A stretch of 22,745 nt of DNA from CAZZCS01 sp964652645 (GTDB taxonomy: Bacteria; Cloacimonadota; Cloacimonadia; Cloacimonadales; Cloacimonadaceae), in NCBI GenBank assembly GCA_964652645.1, contig CAZZCS010000031.1, positions 1-22,745 of the forward strand. Reading direction: 5' to 3'. The notes beneath the pieces were generated by a model, which searched no databases, was not told the DNA's origin, and saw nothing but the letters and a program-made list of their open reading frames with translations. Shown here in pieces: positions 6,717-15,641 of this stretch. Both the position numbers and the translations under genes were made by a program. How positions within the stretch are numbered: the first letter of the stretch is position 1; each line of letters starts with the position of its first letter.

Positions 6717-7826
6717 ATGTTTCGCAATATCCTGGGTCAGGATCACGCGGTTGATCTACTCAAAAACGCGATCTCAAATAATCGGGTAGCACAAGCTTAC
6801 CTGTTCCACGGTAACGATGGAGTGGGTAAGTTTGTTACTGCCCTATACTTTGGTATGGCTCTGAACTGCTATTCCGCCGGCGAATACAGGCCTTGCGGAG
6901 TATGTGAATCGTGCCGGAAGTTTTTGAGCTTTGAGCATCAGGACTTTATCTACATCTTCCCCACGCCAAACTATAAAATGTCCAATGCAGGCGAGATCAA
7001 GGACTCACAGTCCTACAATGAGTATCAATCCTACATGGACAACAAGAAGAATACGCCCTGGAAGCCCTTCTTCTTTGCCTCATCTGCGGAAATCAGAAAA
7101 GAAAGCATGATGATGCTGCAGCAGAGATTGGAACTATCCATTCATGAGGCAAGCTATCGCATTTGCATCATTGAGGGGGCAGACCAGATGAATCAGAGCA
7201 CTGCCAATGCTTTTTTGAAAACGCTGGAAGAGCCTCCCCAGAGAACTGTCCTGATTCTCATTACAGAGAGGCTTTCCATGCTCTTGCCAACCATCCAGTC
7301 CCGCTGCCAGACCCTATACTTCAATCCTCTAGCCAGAAGTACCATCGAACAGATTTTGCAGGATAGATTTGATATCAACCCAGTTACCTCAAAGACAGCC
7401 TCACTAATCGCCAATGGGAACCTGAAGACTGCGATTCGTCTGGCGGAAGAAAACACATCGGAGAACCGTCAAATGGCTATTGACCTGCTGCAGATGGCCG
7501 CAAACAATCAGGATCTGGCCTTTTATAATCATATCCAAAAGCTCAAGGACAAGCTCACAGCTGCGTTCATCCAGGAGTTGATAAACTATCTCTGCGTATT
7601 GATTAACGATCTGGTAGTGATTCGACACCATCCAGATAAATTGATCAATATCGACCAGGTGGATCTCCTGAGCAGAATTGCTGATCTGCCCAAAGACCAC
7701 GACGATGCCGCTTATCGTCTGCTAATCAAGCTTGAGGATTTTAAGCGCAAGTTGATTGGGCATGTAAATCCTACCCTCGTAATGATTAATGTTTATTATG
7801 AGCTCAAACAGTTGATTCTCCCCTAG
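6717..7826 (+). CDS. holB: DNA polymerase III clamp-loader subunit delta'
   Basis: 369 residues from ATG 6717, directly abutting the previous stop; no clear ribosome site, so coupling is likely. It is an AAA+ clamp-loader protein: VAQAYLFHGNDGVGK gives a Walker A at about 32-38, a zinc module follows with C51, C60, C63 and C66, and ADQMNQSTANAFLKTLEEPP is the strongly conserved box before the sensor region. TIQSRCQTLYF carries the S-R-C motif that contacts the neighbouring subunit. DnaX also shares AAA+ motifs, but the length and lack of a C-terminal extension favour delta'. A stretch at about 85-130 (rich in Asn, Ser, Tyr and Lys) looks like an insertion between zinc module and helix. Confidence 0.9.
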   Translation: MFRNILGQDHAVDLLKNAISNNRVAQAYLFHGNDGVGKFVTALYFGMALNCYSAGEYRPCGVCESCRKFLSFEHQDFIYIFPTPNYKMSNAGEIKDSQSYNEYQSYMDNKKNTPWKPFFFASSAEIRKESMMMLQQRLELSIHEASYRICIIEGADQMNQSTANAFLKTLEEPPQRTVLILITERLSMLLPTIQSRCQTLYFNPLARSTIEQILQDRFDINPVTSKTASLIANGNLKTAIRLAEENTSENRQMAIDLLQMAANNQDLAFYNHIQKLKDKLTAAFIQELINYLCVLINDLVVIRHHPDKLINIDQVDLLSRIADLPKDHDDAAYRLLIKLEDFKRKLIGHVNPTLVMINVYYELKQLILP

Positions 7827-7833
7827 ATACAAT

Positions 7834-9396
7834 ATGTCTCAGAAAGCGCTGGCCCGAAACATAAGTGTGATGTCGATCGCTGTGTTCCTGAGTCGAATCC
7901 TCGGCTTGGTCCGAGATCAGGTGATGGCCTATTTCTTTGGTACGACCTATCTTAATGACGCTTTCAATGTCGCCTACAATATCCCGAATCTCCTCCGTAG
8001 ACTCTTTGGGGAAGGGGCTCTTTCCGCATCATTTGTTCCGATTTACAATGAGATCGGTATAAAAGAAGGTAAAAAGAGCCAGATTGATTTTGCTCTGAAT
8101 GTTCTCTCGATCCTCACTCTCCTTCTCTCTGCCCTGACCATACTGGGCATCAGCTTTGCCCCCTATATTGTGAGAGCTTTGTATCCTGGCCTGGCCCCGG
8201 AGACCACAATCAAGGCTATCATGCTCTCTCGCATCATCTTCCCCTACCTCTTTTTCATTGGCATGTCCTCGACCTTTATCGCTGTTCTGAATTCGCACGA
8301 CTACTTTTTCATGACCGGTCTTTCCTCGGCTATGTTGAATATTGGGATGATCTCTACTGTCATCATTCCACATCTGATGAAGGGATTCACAAACGAAGAG
8401 CTGATCGTGTGGGCCGGTTGGGGTGTGTTTATTGGAGGAGTATTCCAGACTATAATTAACCTTCCCTATTTGAAGAGGGTTGGCTATAGATTCAAGATCG
8501 TACTCAGTTTCAGCGGAGAGGCTATGAGATCTCTCTGGCAGCGCTTCATACCCTCCATGATTGGAATCGGAATTCGAGAGATCAATCTCATAGCAGATAG
8601 TCTGATGGCATCCTTTCTACCTATCGGTTCAATAACAGCATTGGGATTTGGTAACAGACTAATGCAATTGCCCTTGGGGATCTTTGCCATTTCTGCTGGA
8701 ACTGCTGTACTGCCCCTCTATTCGAGATACGTCACAGAACAGAAGTATGAGGATTTATCAAAAAGCTTGAATTTTGCCTCTGTTTCCCTGATCTGCATCA
8801 TCTTGCCCATTACACTCTTAATCGGCCTCCTGGGTAGAGACTTCGTTACCATCCTCTTCCAACATGGTGCTTTTGGTGCAAAGGCAACTCTAATGACCTA
8901 TCAGGCCCTCCTCTTTTACTCCTTGGGCTTGATCTTTTATAGTCTCAACCAGACGGTTACACCTCTATTTTATGCAAACAAGGATACCAGGACACCTGTA
9001 AAAATAGCTGCCTGGATGGTAGGTTTGAATATCAGCTTAAACTTTGTCCTGATGCAGTTCATCCAACATCGAGGCCTTGCCCTCTCCACCTCAATAACAG
9101 CTCTGGTAAACTATCTTGTCCTCCTTTACTATCTCAGGAAAAAGCTCCCCCAAGTCAAGATGGGGAATCTTCTGCCCAATGCGGGAAAAGCACTGGCAAT
9201 CTGCATCACGATCTTCATACCACTCTTCTTCATCAATCGCGGTATAGCTTTGGAAGGCAAACTGCCACTCATCATCAAGGATGCTATATTTGCGATTGTC
9301 GTCTTCGGTCTCTTCTTTACGCTTGGGACTCTGCTTAAGATTGATTATCTACCCCAAATCCGTAAGCAACTATGGTCAAAACTACTCCGCAGATAG
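7834..9396 (+). CDS. murJ: Lipid II flippase MurJ
   Basis: 520 residues with about 14 hydrophobic segments across the whole length, the normal MurJ topology in the MOP superfamily. The N-terminal block is diagnostic: SVMSIAVFLSRILGLVRDQ, then LNDAFNVAYNIPNLLRRLF and GEGALSASFVPIYNE, including the conserved arginines facing the central cavity. MurJ moves lipid II across the inner membrane for peptidoglycan assembly. It starts seven bases after holB without an obvious Shine-Dalgarno, and its last 25 bases overlap uvrC in another frame. The protein shows no truncation. Confidence 0.93.
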   Translation: MSQKALARNISVMSIAVFLSRILGLVRDQVMAYFFGTTYLNDAFNVAYNIPNLLRRLFGEGALSASFVPIYNEIGIKEGKKSQIDFALNVLSILTLLLSALTILGISFAPYIVRALYPGLAPETTIKAIMLSRIIFPYLFFIGMSSTFIAVLNSHDYFFMTGLSSAMLNIGMISTVIIPHLMKGFTNEELIVWAGWGVFIGGVFQTIINLPYLKRVGYRFKIVLSFSGEAMRSLWQRFIPSMIGIGIREINLIADSLMASFLPIGSITALGFGNRLMQLPLGIFAISAGTAVLPLYSRYVTEQKYEDLSKSLNFASVSLICIILPITLLIGLLGRDFVTILFQHGAFGAKATLMTYQALLFYSLGLIFYSLNQTVTPLFYANKDTRTPVKIAAWMVGLNISLNFVLMQFIQHRGLALSTSITALVNYLVLLYYLRKKLPQVKMGNLLPNAGKALAICITIFIPLFFINRGIALEGKLPLIIKDAIFAIVVFGLFFTLGTLLKIDYLPQIRKQLWSKLLRR

Positions 9397-11204
9397 AGGC
9401 TAAACTTGGCTTTTTGCCAGATCTACCAGGTGTGTATCTTTGGAAGAATGCCTCCGGAGAGATCATCTATGTAGGCAAAGCAGTAAACCTCAGCAATAGA
9501 ATCCGTAGCTATCTCACCAGTACTGTAAAGGACCCCAAAACAGAGCAACTAGTGAAGCATATTGCCGATCTGGATTACATAATAGCGAATAGCGACAATG
9601 ATGCTTATCTCATTGAGCATGACCTGATTAAAGAGCATAAACCAAAGTATAACATTATGCTCAAGGACGATAAGCGATATCCTTATGTAAAGATCACTCT
9701 CCAGGAACCTTTCCCCCGGATAATGGTCTCTCGTGAGCCCAAAAATGATGGTTCAAAGTACTTTGGTCCCTATACAGATGTGCGAACGCTACGAAGGGTT
9801 CTCAGGACTTTCGAGTGGATCTTCCCCATCCGTACTTGCAATCGTAACATACCAATTGGAGAGGTGAAATACAAGAGAGCCTGTATGAACTACCAACTCG
9901 GGAAGTGTACTGCCCCCTGCGTTGGATATATAAATCAGACAGATTATCTCAAGATAGTTCAGAATCAGATTGATATCCTGAATGGCAAGCACCAGAACAT
10001 TCTTGACGATTTCAGAACGCTAATGAACAATCTTTCAATGGAGATGAGATTTGAAGAGGCCGCCAAAGTGAGGGATCGTATCATCGCTATCGAGAAGATT
10101 CACAAGCGTCAAGCTGTGACCTATATGGATGAGCGGGATGTAGATATCCTGGGGTTCTATAAAGAAGAGAGTACTGCTATTGCAGTAGTCTTGAAAATGA
10201 AACGAGGCAAGATTGTAAATCAGGAAAACTATCCGCTCACAAACACAGAAAAATCCTCGCAGGAAGATATCCTGTCTGCCTTTATCAGATTGTACTATGC
10301 CACCAAAGACGAGCTGCCAGATGAGATCCTAATCCCCTTCATTCCTGAAGATTATCCGGCCATGAATCTATGGTTGCATAGCAAGCTTCATTACCCTAAA
10401 AAAGGCGAAAAAACAAAACTGATTGCTATGGCAAAGCGTAATGCCTTCCACTTAGTAGAAGAGAAAAAGATATCACATTTACGTAAATCCACTCGCACAA
10501 TTATCCCCATTCAGGAGCTGAAGGAGAAACTCAACCTGCCAAAATTGCCGCGAAAGATAGTTTGTATGGACATATCAAACATCCAGGGGACGGATACCGT
10601 GTCATCGGCTGTTTTTTTCGAGAATGGAAAGGCCAAGAAAAAGAACTACCGCCACTTTATTATTCGCAGTATTGAAGGTCAAAACGATTTTGCAGCAATG
10701 CAAGAAACCTTGTTACGCTTTTTGAACGAAGTCGACAAGAATCCAGAGATGAAGCCTGATCTGATCGTTATTGATGGCGGTAAAGGTCAGCTTTCTGCAT
10801 CCAATCAGACCCTTCTCAAGTCCCGCCACAACGATATCCCGATGATCTCAATTGCCAAGAGAATAGAAGAGCTTTTCACCACTAGCAATGAAGAACCGAT
10901 TATCTTATCACGCTCATCTACGGCTCTACGCTTTCTCACTGTAGTAAGAGACGAAGCTCATCGTTTTGCCATCAGCTTTCATAGAAGCCGCAGAAAGAAA
11001 CGTGCACTTGTGAGCGAGCTTCAAGAGATTAGGGGCGTTGGAGAGAATACTATGTTTCTGTTACTAAAATCATTAGGTTCTGTAAGCGCTATCAGCGAAG
11101 CCAGCATTGAAGAGCTAGGGGCAATTAAAAACATCGGAGAAAAAACAGCCCAACTGATCTTTGCCCATTTTCACCCAGATAAGCCTGTAGAAGAACCTGG
11201 GTAA
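9372..11204 (+). CDS. uvrC: Excinuclease ABC subunit C
   Basis: 610 residues, standard length. UvrC makes the two incisions beside DNA damage in nucleotide excision repair. Visible parts: GIY-YIG nuclease (GVY at 20-22, YVGKAVNLSNR at 33-43); four cysteines C156, C171, C179 and C183 matching the Fe-S cluster site known in E. coli UvrC; a UVR motif (about 205-245, MRFEEAAKVRDRI) that binds UvrB; the RNase H-like nuclease with VCMDISNIQG and LIVIDGGKGQ; and a helix-hairpin-helix pair at the end (ELQEIRGVGENTMFLLLKSL, then IKNIGEKTAQLI). ATG 9372 overlaps murJ by 25 bases. It is the last gene of the plus-strand run and converges on thioredoxin with a 51-base gap. Confidence 0.95.
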   Translation: MVKTTPQIEAKLGFLPDLPGVYLWKNASGEIIYVGKAVNLSNRIRSYLTSTVKDPKTEQLVKHIADLDYIIANSDNDAYLIEHDLIKEHKPKYNIMLKDDKRYPYVKITLQEPFPRIMVSREPKNDGSKYFGPYTDVRTLRRVLRTFEWIFPIRTCNRNIPIGEVKYKRACMNYQLGKCTAPCVGYINQTDYLKIVQNQIDILNGKHQNILDDFRTLMNNLSMEMRFEEAAKVRDRIIAIEKIHKRQAVTYMDERDVDILGFYKEESTAIAVVLKMKRGKIVNQENYPLTNTEKSSQEDILSAFIRLYYATKDELPDEILIPFIPEDYPAMNLWLHSKLHYPKKGEKTKLIAMAKRNAFHLVEEKKISHLRKSTRTIIPIQELKEKLNLPKLPRKIVCMDISNIQGTDTVSSAVFFENGKAKKKNYRHFIIRSIEGQNDFAAMQETLLRFLNEVDKNPEMKPDLIVIDGGKGQLSASNQTLLKSRHNDIPMISIAKRIEELFTTSNEEPIILSRSSTALRFLTVVRDEAHRFAISFHRSRRKKRALVSELQEIRGVGENTMFLLLKSLGSVSAISEASIEELGAIKNIGEKTAQLIFAHFHPDKPVEEPG

Positions 11205-11255
11205 TCGGCAAAACGGGGATGCCGTATAAGACATCCTCCTTAAAAAATGGGCACT

Positions 11256-11567
11256 TTATTGGATTAACAACTCTATCTTGTTCTCGATTACACTCTTTGA
11301 TACCACGCCAATTGAGGTGTCCCTCAGAATACCATCTTTAAAAAAGAGAAGCGTAGGGATGCTCATCACGCCATGTTTTCCGGCCAATTCCGGATAATCA
11401 TCGACGTTTAGCTTGCCAACCATAACCTCGGGATTGTCCTCAGCTATCTGATCTATTACTGGTCCTATCATCTTGCATGGGCCACACCAGGGAGCCCAAA
11501 AATCAACTAATACTACACCCTTTGAAACCATCTCTTCAAAATTGGTATGGGTCAATTCGACAAGCAT
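11256..11567 (-). CDS. trxA: Thioredoxin
   Basis: 103 residues. The ATG at 11567 is used because GGAGG sits five bases upstream; an ATG at 11579 would include that site. The active site FWAPWCGPCKMIGP has cysteines 28 and 31, and the cis-proline is in SIPTLLFFKDG. This is the cytosolic disulfide reductase that donates electrons to ribonucleotide reductase, peroxiredoxins and others. No thioredoxin reductase is in the window. A promoter is visible just upstream, in the gap after the binding-protein gene. Confidence 0.95.
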   Translation of the reverse strand: MLVELTHTNFEEMVSKGVVLVDFWAPWCGPCKMIGPVIDQIAEDNPEVMVGKLNVDDYPELAGKHGVMSIPTLLFFKDGILRDTSIGVVSKSVIENKIELLIQ

Positions 11568-11599
11568 TATCGCCTCCATCGGATTAGTTATTTAGTTAC

Positions 11600-11627
11600 A
11601 GTATAAGCGCCAGAAGACTCAAGGCAA
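11600..11627 (-). promoter_or_regulatory. Sigma-70 type promoter for trxA
   Basis: On the minus strand, TTGCCT (11627-11622) and TATACT (11605-11600) are separated by 16 bp. The -10 matches five of six consensus bases. It lies about 33 bases upstream of the trxA start and downstream of the stop of the preceding gene, so trxA can be expressed independently. Confidence 0.6.
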
Positions 11628-11642
11628 ATACATATTTTATAA

Positions 11643-12905
11643 CTATCGATTTTGGAGTTCAATAAACATTCTGTTTGCCCCATCGAGTGCTTCCCTGGGG
11701 CTGATTTCTCCGCGTAAGGCCTTCTCCAGATATCCCTTTAGCTCTAGCCTGACGTTGAACCAGGCTGATGTTTGTGGCTCGAATACAGCCGTCTCTAACT
11801 GCTCGTAAATCGCCCGATAGGAGGGGTACTGGGTGAGGAACTCCTGTATGGTTTCTGATTGCATTGCAGAACGACGCACTGGCATATAGCTGGTCTTGGT
11901 AGACCAATAAGCTGTTTGCTCTGGATCTGTGAACCATTTGATAAACTCCCAGGCTGCTTGTTCCCGCTTTTTATCGCCACTTTTGAAGACTACAATATTC
12001 GCCCCGCTTACTGCACTCTTACTGGTTCGATAGGTAGGCAGAGGAGCATAGCCAATATTGAAGTTTATGGGTTGCTGGCGCATGTGGGTAATCGAGACAC
12101 TGCTGCCTTCATACATGGCAACAATACCGGCCAGGAAATCATTTTGACCCTCATACTCACGCACCAGGTACACAGTCTTATCTTTGTGCATAATGTCCGT
12201 AATAAAAGTCAGCGCTTCAATTCCGTAGACGCTGTTCAATAAAGGCCTGCCGTCCTCAGCTACTATGGTACCACCGGCTTGATGGAGTAGATTTATGAAC
12301 TGCCATTCATTGACGTTAAAGTTAGTTCCGAATGTGGCCCGGCCACTGGCTGGAGTAGGATTTGTAAGCAGCTTGCAGTACTTTCTGAACTCATCCCATG
12401 TTTGGGGGAAATAGTCTGGATCAAGGCCAGCTCGATAAAAAGCATCCTTGTTATAGAAATAGGCTCGTACGCTCTTGTTGAAGGGAAAAGACATAACGTT
12501 GCCATTATAAGTATTGGATTTCAGAAACACAGGATAGATGTCATCGATGCTCTTTTGGAATTCTTGGTCTTCTGCAATAAACTCGCTGAGATTTACTAAG
12601 ACATCTGCCTCAATAAACTTCGCTGTCCAGGATTCAAACACCTGAGCAATATCAGGTTGCTTTCGAGCTTGAATTGAAGCGATCAGCTTCTGAGATAAGG
12701 CATTGTAGCTACTTACAGAATTTGGGACTATCTCAATGTCTTTATGAGTTCTGTTAAACTCTGTGATCATCTGGTTCAACACATCACCCAAGGGTCCACT
12801 CAGTCCGTGCCAGAATGTTACCTTTACCTTATCTGACATTATCACCTTTCCACAACTGGTCAGTAGTACACCTACTAAAACAAGTATAATCAAGAGCTTG
12901 CGCAT
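11643..12905 (-). CDS. Extracellular solute-binding lipoprotein, sugar ABC type (UgpB-like)
   Basis: 420 residues from the ATG at 12905, with GGGAG seven to eight bases upstream; upstream ATG 12932 would precede the signal peptide by nine polar residues and is rejected. The signal peptide ends at a lipobox LTSC (C18). The mature protein opens with KVTFWHGLSGPLGDVLNQMITEFN, the family-1 binding-protein opening for sugars and glycerol-3-phosphate. QPDIAQVFESWTAKF and the Trp-rich C-terminal part (AAWEFIKWFTDPEQTAYWSTK) also fit. It would be anchored at the membrane and deliver a sugar or polyol to an ABC permease. No permease is present here, and the nearby ATPase is a different subtype. Substrate unknown. 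Confidence 0.88.
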   Translation of the reverse strand: MRKLLIILVLVGVLLTSCGKVIMSDKVKVTFWHGLSGPLGDVLNQMITEFNRTHKDIEIVPNSVSSYNALSQKLIASIQARKQPDIAQVFESWTAKFIEADVLVNLSEFIAEDQEFQKSIDDIYPVFLKSNTYNGNVMSFPFNKSVRAYFYNKDAFYRAGLDPDYFPQTWDEFRKYCKLLTNPTPASGRATFGTNFNVNEWQFINLLHQAGGTIVAEDGRPLLNSVYGIEALTFITDIMHKDKTVYLVREYEGQNDFLAGIVAMYEGSSVSITHMRQQPINFNIGYAPLPTYRTSKSAVSGANIVVFKSGDKKREQAAWEFIKWFTDPEQTAYWSTKTSYMPVRRSAMQSETIQEFLTQYPSYRAIYEQLETAVFEPQTSAWFNVRLELKGYLEKALRGEISPREALDGANRMFIELQNR

Positions 12906-13108
12906 TTTATCTTCTCCCTTCACAAGAGTCATTTTTCTCTTTCATCCAGTTATTTGAGAATAGTGATGTAGTCAAGTGATTCGTAGAATTCAAAGCAGAA
13001 ACGAGGTTTTTGAGTATTTCGACACGCACAGTCTGACTAAGAAAGCAGGTCAGTTCATGCAATGAAATGAAGCAGCCCAGCCTGAAAAAAAGACTGTGGA
13101 TTTATGCA

Positions 13109-13900
13109 CTAAAGACTTGCAAGACCGGGATAGAGTATGTTCTTCTGCCCTGTTTTAGGATTGATAAAAGTTTCAAGTTCGATTCCAAACAGGGAAAATA
13201 GCAGATCTGTATCCATCATATCGTTTGGTGGCCCACTATCCAGTACACGCCCATCTTTGAGATAGATCAGCCTCTTTGCATAATTTGCAGCCAGATTTAG
13301 ATTGTGAGATATCAGAAATATCCCAATACCAGTCTGGTCGTGGATATTTTCGAGCATCTGGATAATTTCGATTTGATGGTTGATATCTAGCTGAGAAAGG
13401 GTCTCATCCAGAAAAATGAATGAAGTTTCCTGAGCCAATGCTCTTGCGATCAGAACCCTTTGCTTCTCTCCCCCACTAAGATGTGAATACATCCTTTCGC
13501 GCAAGTCTGAGAGTTCCAGCATTTGCAGGATCTTCGCTACAGACTTACGATCCTGTTGTGTCCAACTCTGCAGGAGCTGCAGCCAGGGATATCGACCCAT
13601 CAGCACTACATCTTCCACCGAATAATCAAATTGGAATACGGTCTCCTGTGGGACGAATGCTATAAGCTTTGCCAGTTCGTTTCGCTTGAAGCTTTTAAGA
13701 GGCCTCCCATTGATAACTATCTCTCCCTGGTCCAGAACTAGAAAACCCATAATAGCATAAAACAAAGTGGACTTACCCACTCCATTGGGACCAATCAGAG
13801 CGGCAAACTCATCTGATCGCAGAGTTAAACTCAGCCCCTTCAAAACCGGCTTCTCGTTGTATCCACAACTGATATTGACTACATCTATCTTATTTTCCAT
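13109..13900 (-). CDS. ABC transporter ATP-binding protein, FecE/BtuD type
   Basis: 263 residues with all nucleotide-binding motifs: Walker A GPNGVGKST (37-45), Q-loop VPQE, signature LSGGEKQR, Walker B FIFLDE followed by SQLD, and the switch His in LISHN. The order and the RSDEFAALIGPNG opening fit the siderophore, haem and cobalamin importer subfamily. The usual Pro after the Walker B Glu is Thr (DET). The C-terminal tail (LETFINPKTGQKNILYP) is also typical of this group. The start at 13900 has only a weak ribosome site. No permease or metal-binding protein is adjacent; the gene is divergent from the Rrf2 regulator, which hints at shared iron or Fe-S control. Confidence 0.85.
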   Translation of the reverse strand: MENKIDVVNISCGYNEKPVLKGLSLTLRSDEFAALIGPNGVGKSTLFYAIMGFLVLDQGEIVINGRPLKSFKRNELAKLIAFVPQETVFQFDYSVEDVVLMGRYPWLQLLQSWTQQDRKSVAKILQMLELSDLRERMYSHLSGGEKQRVLIARALAQETSFIFLDETLSQLDINHQIEIIQMLENIHDQTGIGIFLISHNLNLAANYAKRLIYLKDGRVLDSGPPNDMMDTDLLFSLFGIELETFINPKTGQKNILYPGLASL

Positions 13901-13952
13901 CGATTCAATTCTGACGATCTGAGCTTTTTGTCAATACCGAAGAAGATTTTAG

Positions 13953-14003
13953 TTGCCAAATAACGCATACCAAAATAGTATGTCTTACATTAGAAGACTA
14001 TAC
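13953..14003 (+). promoter_or_regulatory. Promoter with overlapping inverted repeats upstream of the Rrf2 gene
   Basis: TTGCCA (13953-13958) and TAGTAT (13976-13981) are 17 bp apart, a good sigma-70 pair. CATAC-N7-GTATG (13966-13982) is a perfect inverted repeat covering the -10 box. A second imperfect one follows, GTATGTCTT (13978-13986) against AAGACTATAC (13994-14003), with a one-base bulge. Rrf2 proteins commonly repress their own promoters through such dyads, so this is a likely autoregulatory operator. Confidence 0.6.
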
Positions 14004-14015
14004 AGGAGTAGAAAA

Positions 14016-14435
14016 GTGGCGATTAATACTAGAACCGAATATGCCATCCGTGCTCTGTTGGAAATCATGGATAGCAAAGAGGAGCCAGTCTCCACCGCTG
14101 AGATCTGCCGCAAACAGAGCTTGCCCAAAAAGTATGTGGAACACCTGCTCTCCGGATTGAAAACAGCAGGCATCCTAAGCAGTACTGCCGGATCCAAAGG
14201 TGGATACTTACTGGCAAAAGAGCCTGGCCTTATCGATATCTTCAGCATAATGATAGCTGTGGAGGACACCGCCTGGCAACTCGGTTGCGACTCCAAAAGT
14301 AATCGTTTCTGTCTTGGAAACAAGTGTACGCTTCAGCCAGTATGGTCACAGATATCAAACCAGATGAAGGCAGTTCTGTCAAGTTATACTCTATCTACGA
14401 TTTACACGCTCAGCAGAGAAGGAGAATCCAGATGA
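14016..14435 (+). CDS. Rrf2 family transcriptional regulator, IscR-like
   Basis: 139 residues from GTG 14016, chosen because AGGAG (14004-14008) is seven bases upstream and Rrf2 proteins begin close to this point; ATG 13953 would lie in the promoter. The winged helix is clear: INTRTEYAIRALLEIM, then VSTAEICRKQSLPKKYVEHLLSGLKTAGIL and GSKGGYLLAKE. Three cysteines follow at LGCDSKSNRFCLGNKC with CX7CX4C spacing, comparable in position to the CX5CX5C Fe-S ligands of IscR but not identical. It probably senses Fe-S or redox status through a [2Fe-2S] cluster. It overlaps the NifS-like gene by four bases and heads that operon. Confidence 0.88.
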   Translation: MAINTRTEYAIRALLEIMDSKEEPVSTAEICRKQSLPKKYVEHLLSGLKTAGILSSTAGSKGGYLLAKEPGLIDIFSIMIAVEDTAWQLGCDSKSNRFCLGNKCTLQPVWSQISNQMKAVLSSYTLSTIYTLSREGESR

Positions 14436-15628
14436 ATCCAGGACATATCTACATGGACAATTGTGTAACCACCAAACCTGCTCCAGAAGTGCTGGTGGCG
14501 ATGAAACCCTATCTGGAAGAGCGATTCTGGTTTCCGGGCTCTTTTATCTCTACTGGCGAGGCGATCAGTTCTGAGCTGGCAGGCTTCAAAGCCATTGTAG
14601 CCAAAGCATTGAATGCAAGTAGCGATGAAATTCACTTTACCTCTGGGGGCACGCTAGCAAACAATATTGCCATCAAGGGTTTGGCAACTGCCTACTCCTC
14701 AAAAGGAAGCCATATAATCTGCTCTGTAGTCGATTATCCGGATCTGCTGACCAATGCTGCGTTCCTCGAACAAAGTGGATTTGACGTTAGCTATCTCAGT
14801 GCCGACAGCGAGGGGTTCATCAATCTTGAAGAACTGGAGCAGGCAATTCGTCCAGACACTATAATGTTCATGACTACCATAGTAAACCATGTAATCGGCA
14901 CAATACAGCCAATGGACAGAATCAAAGCAATCCTGGACCAAGCCGATCACAAGATATATTTTCATGCCGATGCAGGTCAAGCCTTCGGTAAAATGCCTTT
15001 AGATCCTTTTGCAATGGGCATTGACACTATGGCTATTAGCGGACACAAAATTCATGCTCCCCAAGGAGTCGGTGCTCAATACGTGAGAAAGGGAACCAAA
15101 CTTGGCCCCCTGATTCATGGCGTAAACCGGGTTGACAACTTGCAAAACGGCGGCCTGAGCCCTGCCTTGATTGCAGGCTTTGCAAAAGCTGTAGAACTCA
15201 CGTTTATAGATTTGGATCAGACTATCAGCCAACTCCGTGAACTATCTGACTATTTAGTGGACAAACTTGAAAGTACCATCCCCGATATAGAGCTTAATGG
15301 CCCGAAAGGTACTGCAAGAGCGCCTCATAATGTGAACATGTCTCTCGACTACATCGAGGGAGAAGCCATCACTATGATGCTTGATATGCATGGAATTACT
15401 GTCGCTACAGGTAGTGCCTGTGCTTCTCAGGGCCTGAAGGCAAACTACGTACTGATGGCAATCGGTAAAAATCACGTCCAGTCGCATGGATCAATGAAGT
15501 TTACCTTGAGTAGATACAACACAAAACAAGAGATTGATTTCGTGGTTCAGAAGCTTGCAGAGATAGCCATCGAATTGAGAAAAAGAAGCCCACTATACCA
15601 AACCGTAACGAAAGTAAGAGATTATTAG
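14432..15628 (+). CDS. NifS/IscS-like class V PLP enzyme, divergent
   Basis: 398 residues. ATG 14432 has AAGGAG at 14419-14424 and overlaps the Rrf2 stop; ATG 14324 would lie deep in that gene. Fold and key points are those of cysteine desulfurases: YMDNCVTT opening, FHADAGQAFG (D180, Q183), PLP lysine K206 in SGHKIHAPQGVGA, and the mobile-loop cysteine C330 in ATGSACASQG. It would transfer sulfur from cysteine to the scaffold encoded next. Several normally invariant residues differ: the His that stacks on PLP (VEHPAVL in NifS) is Tyr here (VDYPDLL, Y102), the GGGxExGxRxGT loop reads GVNRVDNLQNGGLS, and the substrate-carboxylate Arg in SIRFSLGR is Lys (SMKFTLSR). Activity as a cysteine desulfurase is therefore probable but not certain. 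Confidence 0.82.
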   Translation: MNPGHIYMDNCVTTKPAPEVLVAMKPYLEERFWFPGSFISTGEAISSELAGFKAIVAKALNASSDEIHFTSGGTLANNIAIKGLATAYSSKGSHIICSVVDYPDLLTNAAFLEQSGFDVSYLSADSEGFINLEELEQAIRPDTIMFMTTIVNHVIGTIQPMDRIKAILDQADHKIYFHADAGQAFGKMPLDPFAMGIDTMAISGHKIHAPQGVGAQYVRKGTKLGPLIHGVNRVDNLQNGGLSPALIAGFAKAVELTFIDLDQTISQLRELSDYLVDKLESTIPDIELNGPKGTARAPHNVNMSLDYIEGEAITMMLDMHGITVATGSACASQGLKANYVLMAIGKNHVQSHGSMKFTLSRYNTKQEIDFVVQKLAEIAIELRKRSPLYQTVTKVRDY

Positions 15629-15641
15629 ATCAGGAGATATA

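Noticed and set aside
11217..11239. GGATG / CATCC hairpin between uvrC and trxA
   Set aside because: The stem is only five pairs before a mismatch and lacks a T-run next to it; too weak to call as a terminator.
13027..13098. 8-bp inverted repeat CACAGTCT / AGACTGTG with a T-run, after the ABC ATPase gene
   Set aside because: The arms are 56 bases apart and the T-run lies within the loop, not after the stem, so it is not a convincing terminator.
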